In this document: piece by piece, positions 19,739-28,424 of the stretch
How the letters are laid out: the number at the start of each line of letters is the position of its first letter
Numbering within the stretch: the first letter of the stretch is position 1
Source of the DNA: Symmachiella dynata
GTDB taxonomy: Bacteria; Planctomycetota; Planctomycetia; Planctomycetales; Planctomycetaceae
Assembly (NCBI RefSeq): GCF_007747995.1
Contig: NZ_CP036276.1
Coordinates: forward strand, 371,001-435,000
Length of the DNA stretch: 64,000 nucleotides
Direction of reading: 5' to 3'
Notes under the pieces: model-generated
The model's input: only the letters and a program-made list of their open reading frames with translations
Told to the model about the DNA's origin: nothing
Database searches by the model: none
Made by a program: the position numbers and the translations under genes

Positions 19739-20563
19739 TCAATCCAGTGGCCATTCCTTTTCGAGACGACTCTTCAATTCGGCAAGTTCTTTCTTCTGCA
19801 GTTTTACGTCCGACGACTTACCGGAGAGCGAGCGACGTGCTCGGACGACGGTACGATAAACCGACTGAAATAATATTTTGCGCAACTTGTCTTCGTGACG
19901 TGCAATCTCGTCTTGTCGAAAGTCTGCCAATGCATGGCCGACAGAACTTTGCTGATAGACCGAGGATTCGGCGGCATATCCGGGCAACTCTTTGACCAGT
20001 GTCGCAAGTTGCAGACTATCGCCGGTCATGGCGGCGGCGGCCAAGTACCAGAGGGCTAACTGGTTCTCATCGTCGATGTCCTGGTCTTCGATCGCTTGGA
20101 ACAGGTCGTTTCGAGCCGTTTCCGCAGCCTTCGTACCAGGTTGGATCTCCATCTGCGACCGTTTCCGCAAGGTCCGCGTCATCAGTGTTTTTACACTTGC
20201 AGGTGGTTTGCTGATTTGAATCGCATGTTTGACCAATGCTGACATCACATCATCCAAGACGATATGCGTTTTGAAATCGTAGTCTTTGAACTTGAGGGTC
20301 GCCTGCAGCGATTTGGGGAGGCTTTGAAAAACCACCAGTGGATCGGCGGATTTCGGTTTGCCTAGGCAAGAAAACACAACCTCGTTCGGATCGCTTTTGT
20401 TTCGTTTTTTCTCTTTCGCTTCAACCCGGACTTGCGTTCTGGTCTTCACGACCGTGATCTCCAATAAGCTTCCGTCTTCGATTTTCGCGTCATCGAGAAG
20501 TTCAACCTTCCCCGATTTCATGATCCCGCGAATTGTCCGGCGATCGGTATTTGTCTGTTTCAA
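19739..20563 (-). CDS. Hypothetical protein, AbrB/antitoxin-like N-terminus
   Basis: 274 residues, family not recognised. The N-terminal 40 residues (IRGIMKSGKVELLDDAKIEDGSLLEITVV) have the rhythm of small beta-strand domains in DUF104-type antitoxins and MazE/AbrB-like proteins, but the protein is far longer. The middle is mixed, and residues about 155-274 are charged and helical (ENQLALWYLAAAAMTGDSLQLATLV, later KKELAELKSRLEKEWP). No signal peptide or transmembrane segment. The start is a TTG at 20563 with GGGAG 7 bases upstream; the first internal Met (20521) is less likely. It abuts the relict esterase end, so it may have arrived with the event that broke that gene. Confidence 0.6.
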   Translation of the reverse strand: MKQTNTDRRTIRGIMKSGKVELLDDAKIEDGSLLEITVVKTRTQVRVEAKEKKRNKSDPNEVVFSCLGKPKSADPLVVFQSLPKSLQATLKFKDYDFKTHIVLDDVMSALVKHAIQISKPPASVKTLMTRTLRKRSQMEIQPGTKAAETARNDLFQAIEDQDIDDENQLALWYLAAAAMTGDSLQLATLVKELPGYAAESSVYQQSSVGHALADFRQDEIARHEDKLRKILFQSVYRTVVRARRSLSGKSSDVKLQKKELAELKSRLEKEWPLD

Positions 20564-20606
20564 GAATGTCTCCCATGTCTGAAAAATGGGCTACCCGGGT
20601 GTTACC

Positions 20607-21563
20607 CTACCGCGGTTGGAGCACCGCGCGGTAGATGCGGTCTTGTTGTTCGTAGACGATGGTCCACTTACCATTGCTTAAGAATGGGTTGGAGACGGTG
20701 TCGACTTTTTTGCCGGTAAACTCAGCAGCGCCGGACTTCTTCCAGGTCAGTAGGTCGCTGGATTGCCAGTAGGGACGGCCGGCTGCTTGGGACAGGCCGA
20801 GGTAATGTCCTCCCAGGTCGGCTACCGCGAGTGAACCGGTTTCTTCAATCGTAGGGATCACCGGTTCATTTTGTACGCGTTTCCAGTGCACCATGTCGGT
20901 CGAGACGGCGATGTTTAATCCCTGCTGACGCGTCTTTTGGTTCATGCCGCGAAACAACAGGTAGTAGCGGTCGTCGCGTTCAAAGATTGGTGAGGGATGG
21001 GTGCTCAACAGTGTGTCCCATTCACCGGGGCGGCTTTGCAGGACGGGATTTTCGGGATGCTTTGTCCAGGTTTTTAAGTCGGTCGATGTCGCAATGCCAA
21101 TCTGTTTGGTCTTGCCGTCACGGCCGGAGTAAAAGAGATAATAGCGATCCTTGTGCTTTGTGACCGTCGGTAATTTGGCGACCACGTGGTCCCACGCTCC
21201 CGGTGGACCGATGTCGAGAATTGGGTTTTGCGGCCACTTCTCCCAGGTGATTCCATCAGCCGAGGTTGCCAAGCCCATCCGCTCATGTCCCCCTTGGTTG
21301 AACGGTTTGTCCTGCGCCTCGAAGAAACAGTAATACGTTCCGTCTTCGACCAACACGAACGGATTGTCGACCGCATAATGATCCCAGGCGCCGGCCGGTC
21401 CCCGGTCAATGACGGGACGACCTGAGGGCATCTCGACCCAAACTTGGGTCGTGTCGAACGGCGGAAGTTCCTCAGCCGGTAAGGAATGTGGCAGCACGAG
21501 TAGCAACCCGAACAACACCCAGCATGGAACATTGGGCAGTCTCTGTCGGTAGGACAATATCAT
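20607..21563 (-). CDS. Secreted glycosyl hydrolase-like five-bladed beta-propeller protein
   Basis: 318 residues with a signal peptide (WVLFGLLLVLPHSLPAEE). The body has propeller-blade repeats typical of GH43/GH32/GH130-like proteins: GPAGAWDHYAVDNPFVLVED, YYCFFEAQD, GLATSADGITWEKWPQNPIL, then YYLFYSGRDG, IGIATSTDLKTWTKHPENPVL and YYLLFRGMN ... IAVSTDMVHWKRVQNEPV. These give at least four blades with the SxDgxxW pattern. Acidic residues near the first and second blades could be catalytic. The substrate is not predictable. It lies close to the unknown gene upstream (43 bases), on the same strand. The ATG at 21563 has no strong ribosome site. Confidence 0.78.
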   Translation of the reverse strand: MILSYRQRLPNVPCWVLFGLLLVLPHSLPAEELPPFDTTQVWVEMPSGRPVIDRGPAGAWDHYAVDNPFVLVEDGTYYCFFEAQDKPFNQGGHERMGLATSADGITWEKWPQNPILDIGPPGAWDHVVAKLPTVTKHKDRYYLFYSGRDGKTKQIGIATSTDLKTWTKHPENPVLQSRPGEWDTLLSTHPSPIFERDDRYYLLFRGMNQKTRQQGLNIAVSTDMVHWKRVQNEPVIPTIEETGSLAVADLGGHYLGLSQAAGRPYWQSSDLLTWKKSGAAEFTGKKVDTVSNPFLSNGKWTIVYEQQDRIYRAVLQPR

Positions 21564-21698
21564 TCTGGTTCCTTAGATGGAGATTGCAATTTTTGCTTCG
21601 TGCTGCGTGACTTCCAAAATCTCCGGGGGGCGCGGCTGCGAGAATTCTCCTTGCGGTCGGGCCAATCGCTGGATGCAATCGCCCGGCTCTTCAAGTGA

Positions 21699-21735
21699 AA
21701 CACCCCGCCTGCTCAAAGTCGCAGACGGGGTGTTC
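21699..21735 (-). terminator. Hairpin terminator downstream of sodN
   Basis: An almost perfect stem of AACACCCCG...C against its complement (arms about 21699-21713 and 21720-21734) lies 40 bases after the sodN stop. On the minus strand the stem is followed only by TTTC, so the T-run is short and rho-independent function is likely but not certain. Confidence 0.6.
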
Positions 21736-21774
21736 GTTGGATTCCAACCCAGCGCCAAATTGGCGTCGTGCGGC

Positions 21775-22239
21775 TTAGTGTTCAAAATCGGGCTCTTTGC
21801 CTTCATAGGCCCGATAGAAATCGTAGATCGCTTTTTCCAGCGACTCGGCCACTTTGGGATCGACGGTTTGTTTGCATTTCATCGCGGTCACGATGATGTT
21901 GTGGGCGGCCTTCAGTTGCTTGACGTAGGCCTCGTTGTCGGACTTGATCCGTTGTGCAAAGAAGTATTCCGCCATGATCTTCTGCGTCTTGGATGCGTGT
22001 TCTTCTTTGGTGTTGATCCAACGCACCAGTTGGTTTTTGGACTGAGCGTCGCTCTTTTCGGAAAGTTCGTTGATCTGCGTCATCGCTTTGGAGATGGTGC
22101 GGAAGTCTTCCAACATCTGTTCAAACCGAGTCTGGTCGCCGTAGATACCGCAGGGGACTTGGCAATGCGCATCGGCAGTGCGGACACCAACCAAACTGAC
22201 GGCGGCCAGGGCGAGTGAGAGCGTTACGAAGCGAGACAT
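21775..22239 (-). CDS. sodN: Nickel superoxide dismutase
   Basis: 154-residue precursor. The mature N-terminus HCQVPCGIYGDQ is the nickel hook (His1, Cys2, Cys6 ligands, HCxxPCGxY) of Ni-SOD, which dismutates superoxide to peroxide and oxygen. It is preceded by MSRFVTLSLALAAVSLVGVRTADA, a good Sec-type signal with an A-D-A cleavage site directly before His1, giving a mature chain of about 130 residues. The rest matches the four-helix bundle (QMLEDFRTISKAMTQINEL, VRWINTKEEHASKTQKIMAEYF). The ATG at 22239 has AAGGA 8 bases upstream; the longer open frame to 22287 would spoil the signal. No sodX-type protease gene adjoins it. Divergent from a ferritin-like gene. Confidence 0.95.
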   Translation of the reverse strand: MSRFVTLSLALAAVSLVGVRTADAHCQVPCGIYGDQTRFEQMLEDFRTISKAMTQINELSEKSDAQSKNQLVRWINTKEEHASKTQKIMAEYFFAQRIKSDNEAYVKQLKAAHNIIVTAMKCKQTVDPKVAESLEKAIYDFYRAYEGKEPDFEH

Positions 22240-22652
22240 GTTGTCATTCCTTTTCGCTAAAAGTGTGGACGAGCGCCGCAGGTACAATCGACGCCCTGAT
22301 TTTCAAATACAGAGGGGCGTATATTACCATGTCGGCGGTGCTCTGGTCAAAAGGTCGAAACAGGCAGTAATGTGACGGGAAATTATGAATTCTTGATGAG
22401 TGGTCTATCCCCCAAGCCCCATCAGTTTTGCCATTTTCCTGGATTTGTTCCATGCGTGATGGAGATTTCGCTCTGCGTGACCCAGGGCGTGACGGCAGCT
22501 TTTTTGGCGGCATGGAGGTCAGGATTCCTCGTCACGCTTCTGCTTTCCAAGTCGAACGTTGGCGTCGCAGTTGCCGAACTGACGGAGGCTTCTACAATAG
22601 GGGGCACAACAGACAGGCTCGATTCAAGTTCAATGCAGAAGAGGATTGCACG
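22240..22652. other. Divergent promoter region between sodN and the ferritin-like gene
   Basis: 413 bases expected to hold promoters for both genes. I see no clear Fur/Nur-type palindrome, terminator or repeat. A frame open from 22428 into the ferritin gene has poor composition and no ribosome site, so I treat it as leader. Confidence 0.5.
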
Positions 22653-23117
22653 ATGAGTGACGACGTACGGAAACAGATTATCGAAGAATTGAAAGTCGCC
22701 TACTGGATGGAAATCGAGACGGTGATGAACTACATCGCCAACTCGATCAATCTGGATGGCGTACGTGCGGAAGAAATCAAAAAGGCGCTGGCCGCCGACG
22801 TGCAAGAAGAATTGGGGCACGCGCAAGTGTTGGCTCGGCGAATCAAAACGATCGGTGGCGAGGTCCCCGGCAGCCAAGCATTCTCCGCGACACAAGACGC
22901 GCTGCAGCCTTGCTCGGACCATACCGATGTGAAGTCCGTCATCAAAGGTGTGATTGCTGCTGAAGATGGTGCCATCAAGCAGTACAACAAGTTGATCAAG
23001 CTGTGCGACGGTGTGGATTACGTCACGCAGGATCTGTGCATCACCTCATTGGCGGACGAAGAAGAACATCGCCGCGACTTCATGGGGTATTTGACGGAAT
23101 ACGAACAGCGCAGTTAA
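22653..23117 (+). CDS. Ferritin-like (bacterioferritin/Dps superfamily) protein
   Basis: 154 residues, all helical, with two ExxH diiron motifs: EELGH around 52-56 and DEEEHRRDF around 135-142, plus further acidic residues in AYWMEIETVMNY and IAAEDGAIKQY. This is the pattern of a ferritin-like four-helix bundle that oxidises and stores iron, or binds a diiron centre. Three cysteines (87, 118, 129) are unusual for a ferritin. The ATG at 22653 is chosen because GAGG is 8 bases upstream; the frame is open further. Being divergent from sodN fits a role in limiting iron-driven oxidative damage (inference). Confidence 0.87.
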   Translation: MSDDVRKQIIEELKVAYWMEIETVMNYIANSINLDGVRAEEIKKALAADVQEELGHAQVLARRIKTIGGEVPGSQAFSATQDALQPCSDHTDVKSVIKGVIAAEDGAIKQYNKLIKLCDGVDYVTQDLCITSLADEEEHRRDFMGYLTEYEQRS

Positions 23118-23180
23118 CAAATCCAATTCCAGAAATGCCGCGGGTGAAGGGGGCGTGGATAATTGATTGTTGTGCGGAAA

Positions 23181-23216
23181 CCCTCACCCCGGCCCTCTCC
23201 CAGAGGGAGAGGGAGA
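23181..23216. repeat. REP-like palindromic repeat (CCCTCTCCC / GGGAGAGGG)
   Basis: CCCTCACCCCGG is followed by a stem CCCTCTCCC (23193-23201) and GGGAGAGGG (23205-23213). This palindrome is widespread between genes in many bacteria. It lies between the ferritin-like and molybdopterin-domain genes. Confidence 0.7.
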
Positions 23217-23310
23217 ATATGTTGTTGGTCGCTTGCGCGGTATTGTGAGGCGATTCTGGTTGGTCTTGGTTCGTGCTGCGCTATAGCGGAGTGGGAGGGT
23301 TCAAAGAGTC

Positions 23311-23790
23311 ATGTCCGGTGCATTATTAAAAATTGACGGTGAAGTCTCGCAAGCGTTGGAGTTGTCGTATGCCGATTTCGAGGCTTTTCCCGAAGCTGCG
23401 CAGGTTTGTGACGTCAGTCGATTTCACCCCACGCGGCAGGGGGATGGAGTGACGTTGCAATCGATTTTGGACCGCGTCCAGCCAGCCGAGTCGGCGACCT
23501 ATCTCACGCTACACGCCTCGCACGACGACTTTGCCGCCAGCATTCCGTTGGCGGCCGTCGCTGCGGAGGGGATCGTCGTGTACAAAAATGCCGGCGCGCC
23601 GTTGCCGGTGGAGAAGGGGGGACCGGTTCGGTTTCTGATCCGCGATCCCGCCGCCTGTCACACGGCGGAGTTAGACGATTGTGCGAACGTCAAATTCGTC
23701 GACCGCATCGAACTCACCGCCGGCCGCGGCCGCGACACACGCCCGGAAGACGACGAAGAGCACGAGCAACTGCACGCCAATGAGTCATAG
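23311..23790 (+). CDS. Small molybdopterin-domain (sulfite oxidase-like) protein
   Basis: 159 residues resembling a reduced oxidoreductase molybdopterin-binding domain (sulfite oxidase/YedY family). It has LELSYADFEAFPE, the cysteine Cys33 in QVCDVSRFHPTRQGDGVTLQ that aligns with the Mo-ligand cysteine segment, LHASHDDFAASIPL and PVEKGGPVRFLI, then VKFVDRIELT. Full-length members are usually longer, so this is a minimal form and may not bind cofactor. No signal peptide is seen. It stands alone between a REP-like repeat and a convergent zinc-ribbon gene, with a very acidic His-rich C-terminal tail. Confidence 0.75.
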   Translation: MSGALLKIDGEVSQALELSYADFEAFPEAAQVCDVSRFHPTRQGDGVTLQSILDRVQPAESATYLTLHASHDDFAASIPLAAVAAEGIVVYKNAGAPLPVEKGGPVRFLIRDPAACHTAELDDCANVKFVDRIELTAGRGRDTRPEDDEEHEQLHANES

Positions 23791-23810
23791 GTCTGTGGGT
23801 AACACGAAAC

Positions 23811-24314
23811 TCAAAAGTTCCAATGTTCCGGCAAACTGGCACCGCACAATTCGCATTTGAACCAGCCGTCTTTCACGATATTCCTCTCACGACAACCGGG
23901 GCACAGACGAAACACGATTGATGTCGTAAAACCGCCGGGGTGAGGTAGTGGAACAGATTCTAGCGCTGCCGCGACGTGCGGCCAAGATTCCGGTTCGGGG
24001 CAAAAGCCGGTCGACTGATTCGAGACTTCCGTGACGTCTCCTTCGGCTGTGAACGTCATCTCTCCAGCGGATAGAACAGGACCGCCCGCAGCGCAAGCAA
24101 CGTGTTCTGAGCGACGTGGTGCAACAAGCAAGCATCCGTTTCGATCAATGACAAATGTTGCAACGAGCGTTCCGTCGATTTCCGTGTCGTCGGAATGTCG
24201 TGTCAACCATTCGACTATATCCGGTTTACTACGAATAAATGCGCCGGAAGGTAAGGACCGGGCTGCGTCACGAATTTCTGAGGGACCAACATAGTCGTAG
24301 AGGCGAGTTTGCAT
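23811..24314 (-). CDS. Hypothetical protein with C-terminal zinc ribbon
   Basis: 167 residues. The C-terminal 40 residues hold CPGCRERN and FKCELCGASLPEHW, two CxxC pairs forming a probable zinc ribbon. The N-terminal MQTRLYDYVGPSEIRDAARS and a middle part (TLVATFVIDRNGCLLVAPRR) look like a small alpha/beta domain without known function. No signal or membrane segment. The gene ends just 20 bases from the convergent molybdopterin-domain gene. No ribosome site of note precedes the ATG at 24314. I do not recognise the family. Confidence 0.65.
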   Translation of the reverse strand: MQTRLYDYVGPSEIRDAARSLPSGAFIRSKPDIVEWLTRHSDDTEIDGTLVATFVIDRNGCLLVAPRRSEHVACAAGGPVLSAGEMTFTAEGDVTEVSNQSTGFCPEPESWPHVAAALESVPLPHPGGFTTSIVFRLCPGCRERNIVKDGWFKCELCGASLPEHWNF

Positions 24315-24479
24315 TGGATTTCGATAGCAAACGCGAAAAGGGTCTGAGCAACATCCTCGGTGGACAACCGCGCGAATTCGACTGGGGAATTCGCTTTCAA
24401 AGCCGCCGGAATCTGTGTTGAATCCGTGTTCAATCTGTGGCTAAAAAACTGCGAGCCCAAGTACGTCGCGTCCGTATCG

Positions 24480-24905
24480 TTATTCCGCCCAAAAATGCGA
24501 GACGCGTTGTGCGAAGATCATCCCCACGACGATCAGGCCGCCTAGGATGGTCATCATGACCGCAGCTGTCGAGATGCCCAGTGCTTTGGCCGCTTGGGGG
24601 GCGATTCGGCCATCTTCGGGGTCGACGACAATGGCACGGAGAGCTTGATTGAACATTTCGGCCGCCAAGACGATCGTCATCGACAGGACCACAGCGACCC
24701 ATTGCATCAGGCTGAGGGCCAAAACGTAACCGGTCGCCAGTACGATGCTGCAGCCGAAGAAATGTACAAAGAAGGCGCTGCCTCCGCGGATTCCTCCGAC
24801 CACACCCCGTTCGGTCAGCACCAAATGCTGTCGCCAGGCGGGCCGTTTTTGTCGACGGACGGAATGACTGCTGTCTGATCGATGGTAAGTTTCTCGCGAT
24901 TGCAT
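24480..24905 (-). CDS. Diacylglycerol kinase (DgkA-type), divergent
   Basis: 141 residues with a basic N-terminus and three hydrophobic helices, as in the integral-membrane prokaryotic diacylglycerol/undecaprenol kinase family. The signature EMFNQALRAIVVD (83-95) aligns with E. coli DgkA E69-x-x-N72, but the residue matching the metal ligand E76 is Arg90, and the A-K-D motif reads AKA. It may thus have weak or altered kinase activity. ATG at 24905 is chosen over a GTG at 24968, which has no ribosome site. It is on the same strand downstream of the LptD-like gene, 95 bases away, which fits an envelope-lipid role. Confidence 0.75.
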   Translation of the reverse strand: MQSRETYHRSDSSHSVRRQKRPAWRQHLVLTERGVVGGIRGGSAFFVHFFGCSIVLATGYVLALSLMQWVAVVLSMTIVLAAEMFNQALRAIVVDPEDGRIAPQAAKALGISTAAVMMTILGGLIVVGMIFAQRVSHFWAE

Positions 24906-25000
24906 AGTACGTTCCAGATGGTGCGTCCGGTTCGAAGGTTTGACTTTGTGATCCACAATTGAACTCACTGGGGGAGCGACTGAATGACAGCCGCTGAGGT

Positions 25001-28000
25001 TTATCGCGTCCCGCCGCTGCCGCTGAAGGAATCGCCGCTGAAGGTATTCGATCTCAGGTTGATGAATCGCGGTTCGACGGAAATGCCGATGCTGCTGGTG
25101 TTTTTACTGGGGTTGTAGGAGGCGCCGACGCGCAGATTAAAGTCCTTGCCTTGCCGGGTCACGGTGACGGATTGCCCACGATCCTGGTTTTCTCCGATAT
25201 CGTAAGCTGTGCCGACTGTCGATCGCCATTTGGGGCTCATTTCGTAATTGACGCGCAACGTAACGATTTGGCTGTCTAGGCCTGAGGAGTTTTTGATTTG
25301 GCTGATGCCGGCGAAGAAGCTGCCGCGATCGGTTCGCTTAGAGAGCACACCGGCATCCCACAATTGCTGGCCGCCTTCGAATGTGTCCCAGCCGGCGCCG
25401 GCGTACAAGCTGGTCCGTGCCCCGACGTTCCATTGATACCGCGCGCCGAACAAACCAAAGTCTTCGCCAAAGTTATCGCGATTCGGATCGGGGAAGTACG
25501 ATGTTTCGAAATCCAGGATCATCCAGTCCTTGATCCGCGGACGATCCAGCGGGCCGACTTTCGTTTGCCAGCGGTTCCGCCAGGCCAGCCGCGCCACTTG
25601 TTGATCGTCGACCAATTCGTGATAGGGGGCAGTGACGGATCGTCCGGCTCCCGTGCGTACCGCGTAAAACCGTGGGTCAACCGTCGCCGGCAACATGCCG
25701 CCGTAGGTTGTGGTGATCATATGTCGGGTGAATTCTTCTTGGGAGTTGTCGTTGAACTCGTTGTAAATCGGCACATCGTTCAAATCCACGTTCGATTCGG
25801 AATACGAATAATCCGCCGTAAACAACATCTTGTGCGCGAGTCCATTGAGGTTGAAGATGTCGCTTTGCACTTCGGGCATGTATTTGGAGAACATCAAACT
25901 CCCCCGCACACCCAGGCTGCCGTAGAGCCGTGTTGTCTGCTCGGCGTTTGCGTCTTCTTCCCAATAGGTCACTTCGCCCAAGGCATAGGGGACAATGATT
26001 GCCGGCCCTAAGTTAAAGGGGGCGTTGAGTTCATGTTTGGTCGAGGCGATGTTTCCGCCGACGTCCACATCCCAGGGCAGGGGACTAAACAGGGGATCGA
26101 TCTCCGGTCCGGGATCCTGCACGGTCCGCAGGTTGGCGTTGGCCAGCCAGGAATGTTGCGTCCAGGTTAAGGCTCCTCCGAAGAGCGGTTGGGACAGCGT
26201 GTAGAGGTCGGCCCGCGGCAACCATTCGGTTTGCGTAAAAAAATCATTGACCCGTCCGCGGGCAATCACCGACCAGGCCCAATTGTCCAAATGCTGCTTG
26301 GCGTAACCGTAGGTCTCGTTGTCTTTACCGTTGTCGTATTCATCCTCGAAATACTGTTCCAGGAAGTTGTAATCGGTGAGGTAGCCGACTTCGCCCCAGA
26401 AGGTGATGTCGTAGGGGAAGTTGTGACGATGCCGCATGCGGAGCCGTCCGCGGTCTTTGGTTTCCAAATCCAAATCGCGGCGTCGGCGGCCCAGATTGTC
26501 ATGTCCGGAGTCGTGAATGTAAAAACTATCCGAGTTCCCGCTATAGGTCCCGGCGATATTGAAGAGATCCTCGCCTTTGTAAGCCGAATCGGTCCCGATG
26601 GAGAATCCGCGCTCGGTGAAATAATTCAGCAGAAGATTCAGCCGCATATTTTCCGGCTCTTCCCAACCGGCCAACATGAAGACGTCCCAGGCGGTATAAA
26701 TTTGCGACCCAAAGATGTTGTCGCTTTGATAGGTCAGTCTGCGCAACGGGATGTCGGGTTCTTCGGCCGGAAAACTGAGTTTGGGCCAATAGAACAACGG
26801 CAGGTCATCGAAACGAAATGTGTTGTTGAGCGTCGTGGCCCACAGTTGCATTTCGGGTTCCATCAGACCGGTTTCCGGGTTGTATTCCGGTTCGCCACCA
26901 CCAAAGAACCAACTGGCGGGACGCGGGTCGAGGAAAATGTCGGAGGCTTCGATGCGGTAACCCGGTTTGCCGAATTCGCTGGTGGTGATCCAAGCACCTT
27001 GGGCGTGAAACGATTGCTCGGCCAATTGTCGGATGACGTTGGCACGGACGCGCACGTCGTTTTTGATCTTGGGTACTTTCGACCGCAATTCGGCATCCAT
27101 AATGTACGCTTGATTGGCGCGTGCGTCGTAATAACCCCGCTTGGATTTGATAACAGTCTCCCCTTGGCGGACGACCACATTGCCTTCCAGATAAAACCGG
27201 AGTGGCTGGTCAGGGGATTCTTCACCAACGGCGGAGAAGGCTCCGTCGCCTTGTCGCCACATCACCACGCGATCGGCCGAAAGATCGATCGGTCCGGCCA
27301 GTGTGCCATCGGGTGCGCGGACACCTTCGACTTGCACGTTCACGCCGCCGGTGATGATCGTCACCGTTTCGGGCGGAACTGTGTCGGTGGATTGTTGGGT
27401 GACAGCATTAAACGGCACTTGGCTGCGCGAAAAAATCTGAAATCGCCGGATGCCATTTTGAGTTGGGTTGAGCGGGATGTCACTTGTTTCAGGAAACGGC
27501 TGCAAGCTGGGGCCGTCGGGAGGGGACTCGTCGGCCGGTCCCGGAGCGCGAAACTGTGTCTGGCGAATGCGCGGCAAGGTGCCCCGTGTACGGCGCTGCC
27601 ACGCACGGCGATACAAGACGTCATCGGTGGCCGGTTTTTCTTCGATTCGTTGCCGTACATGAATCGTCATTCCGCCGCCGGTCACCAGATCGAGCAGCAA
27701 CGAACGCTCCGTCAACGTGCGTCCTGGTTGTTCCACGCGGACGTCGCCATCCAAAAATGCTGTCACATGATCGCGTCCCGAATCAGCTTGCTTGGTGATC
27801 CAGAGCACCATTTCGTTGGCGGCAATGTCGGTGCCGCCCTGTGTGATATGGCAGCGGCCGCGCAATACCGACGTAAAGGTATCGCCATCGTGCCAGTCCT
27901 GGGAATGCTCAGCACTAATATGGATCGCATCCGACTTTGTGGTGGACTCCGCAGGCGCAATGTCATCGGCCGCCGCCGGTGCGAAATAAATCACCAGCGA

Positions 28001-28144
28001 CGCCAATACGGCAAGGGCCGTAAAGAGCTTCCAAAGTCGGGAATGGGTTTTGATGCCGGGTCGGCTCACAAATGAGCTTTCAGGTCGTTCTCGGTGAGCT
28101 GGATTGGGAGTTGCTCGCACTTGCCCGAGGGATGGAGAAACCAT
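25001..28144 (-). CDS. LptD/OstA-like outer-membrane protein
   Basis: 1047 residues. After a cytoplasmic N-terminus and signal-like hydrophobic run (LWKLFTALAVLASLVIYFAPAAA), residues about 70-450 hold OstA/LptA-like beta-jellyroll repeats (GGTDIAANEMVLWITK, DLSADRVVMWRQGDGAF, LEGNVVVRQGETVIKSKRGYYDAR). The remaining 600 residues are rich in alternating aromatic strands ending in a beta-barrel-like tail (RVGASYNPSKNTSSIGISVEP). This is the arrangement of LptD, which inserts LPS in the outer leaflet. The 1047-residue length exceeds proteobacterial LptD (about 780). Start at 28144 is chosen; the open frame to 28405 looks non-coding. It supports an LPS-bearing outer membrane. Confidence 0.83.
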   Translation of the reverse strand: MVSPSLGQVRATPNPAHRERPESSFVSRPGIKTHSRLWKLFTALAVLASLVIYFAPAAADDIAPAESTTKSDAIHISAEHSQDWHDGDTFTSVLRGRCHITQGGTDIAANEMVLWITKQADSGRDHVTAFLDGDVRVEQPGRTLTERSLLLDLVTGGGMTIHVRQRIEEKPATDDVLYRRAWQRRTRGTLPRIRQTQFRAPGPADESPPDGPSLQPFPETSDIPLNPTQNGIRRFQIFSRSQVPFNAVTQQSTDTVPPETVTIITGGVNVQVEGVRAPDGTLAGPIDLSADRVVMWRQGDGAFSAVGEESPDQPLRFYLEGNVVVRQGETVIKSKRGYYDARANQAYIMDAELRSKVPKIKNDVRVRANVIRQLAEQSFHAQGAWITTSEFGKPGYRIEASDIFLDPRPASWFFGGGEPEYNPETGLMEPEMQLWATTLNNTFRFDDLPLFYWPKLSFPAEEPDIPLRRLTYQSDNIFGSQIYTAWDVFMLAGWEEPENMRLNLLLNYFTERGFSIGTDSAYKGEDLFNIAGTYSGNSDSFYIHDSGHDNLGRRRRDLDLETKDRGRLRMRHRHNFPYDITFWGEVGYLTDYNFLEQYFEDEYDNGKDNETYGYAKQHLDNWAWSVIARGRVNDFFTQTEWLPRADLYTLSQPLFGGALTWTQHSWLANANLRTVQDPGPEIDPLFSPLPWDVDVGGNIASTKHELNAPFNLGPAIIVPYALGEVTYWEEDANAEQTTRLYGSLGVRGSLMFSKYMPEVQSDIFNLNGLAHKMLFTADYSYSESNVDLNDVPIYNEFNDNSQEEFTRHMITTTYGGMLPATVDPRFYAVRTGAGRSVTAPYHELVDDQQVARLAWRNRWQTKVGPLDRPRIKDWMILDFETSYFPDPNRDNFGEDFGLFGARYQWNVGARTSLYAGAGWDTFEGGQQLWDAGVLSKRTDRGSFFAGISQIKNSSGLDSQIVTLRVNYEMSPKWRSTVGTAYDIGENQDRGQSVTVTRQGKDFNLRVGASYNPSKNTSSIGISVEPRFINLRSNTFSGDSFSGSGGTR

Positions 28145-28424
28145 GATCGGACACGGTCGGCACAAGAATGCCGTCGAGCAAACCGTTAAAAAATACAGAC
28201 AGGGATCAGGATGTGAGAGAGTAGGATGAAGGGAGTCTGTTGCCCGGGATCGGGCGGTGGCCCGCGCGCCGTCCGTCACGGCGTTCGGGAATGGGGCGGG
28301 ATTATAAGAGCGGTTCCGCAAAAGTGTCAATAACGGCTCGCGCGGCTTCTTTACCAGGAAAGTCCAGCGCAAGACCTTTGCTGAAAGCGCTTTAACCACG
28401 GCCAAGGCCGCTGACGATTTGTTG

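Noticed and set aside
26189..28075. 628-codon plus-strand frame
   Set aside because: Long only because codon use in the LptD-like gene avoids antisense stops; no family features.
28145..28405. N-terminal extension of the LptD-like protein
   Set aside because: The extra 87 residues are Arg/Pro-rich and place the signal sequence too far inside; the ATG at 28144 is more likely.
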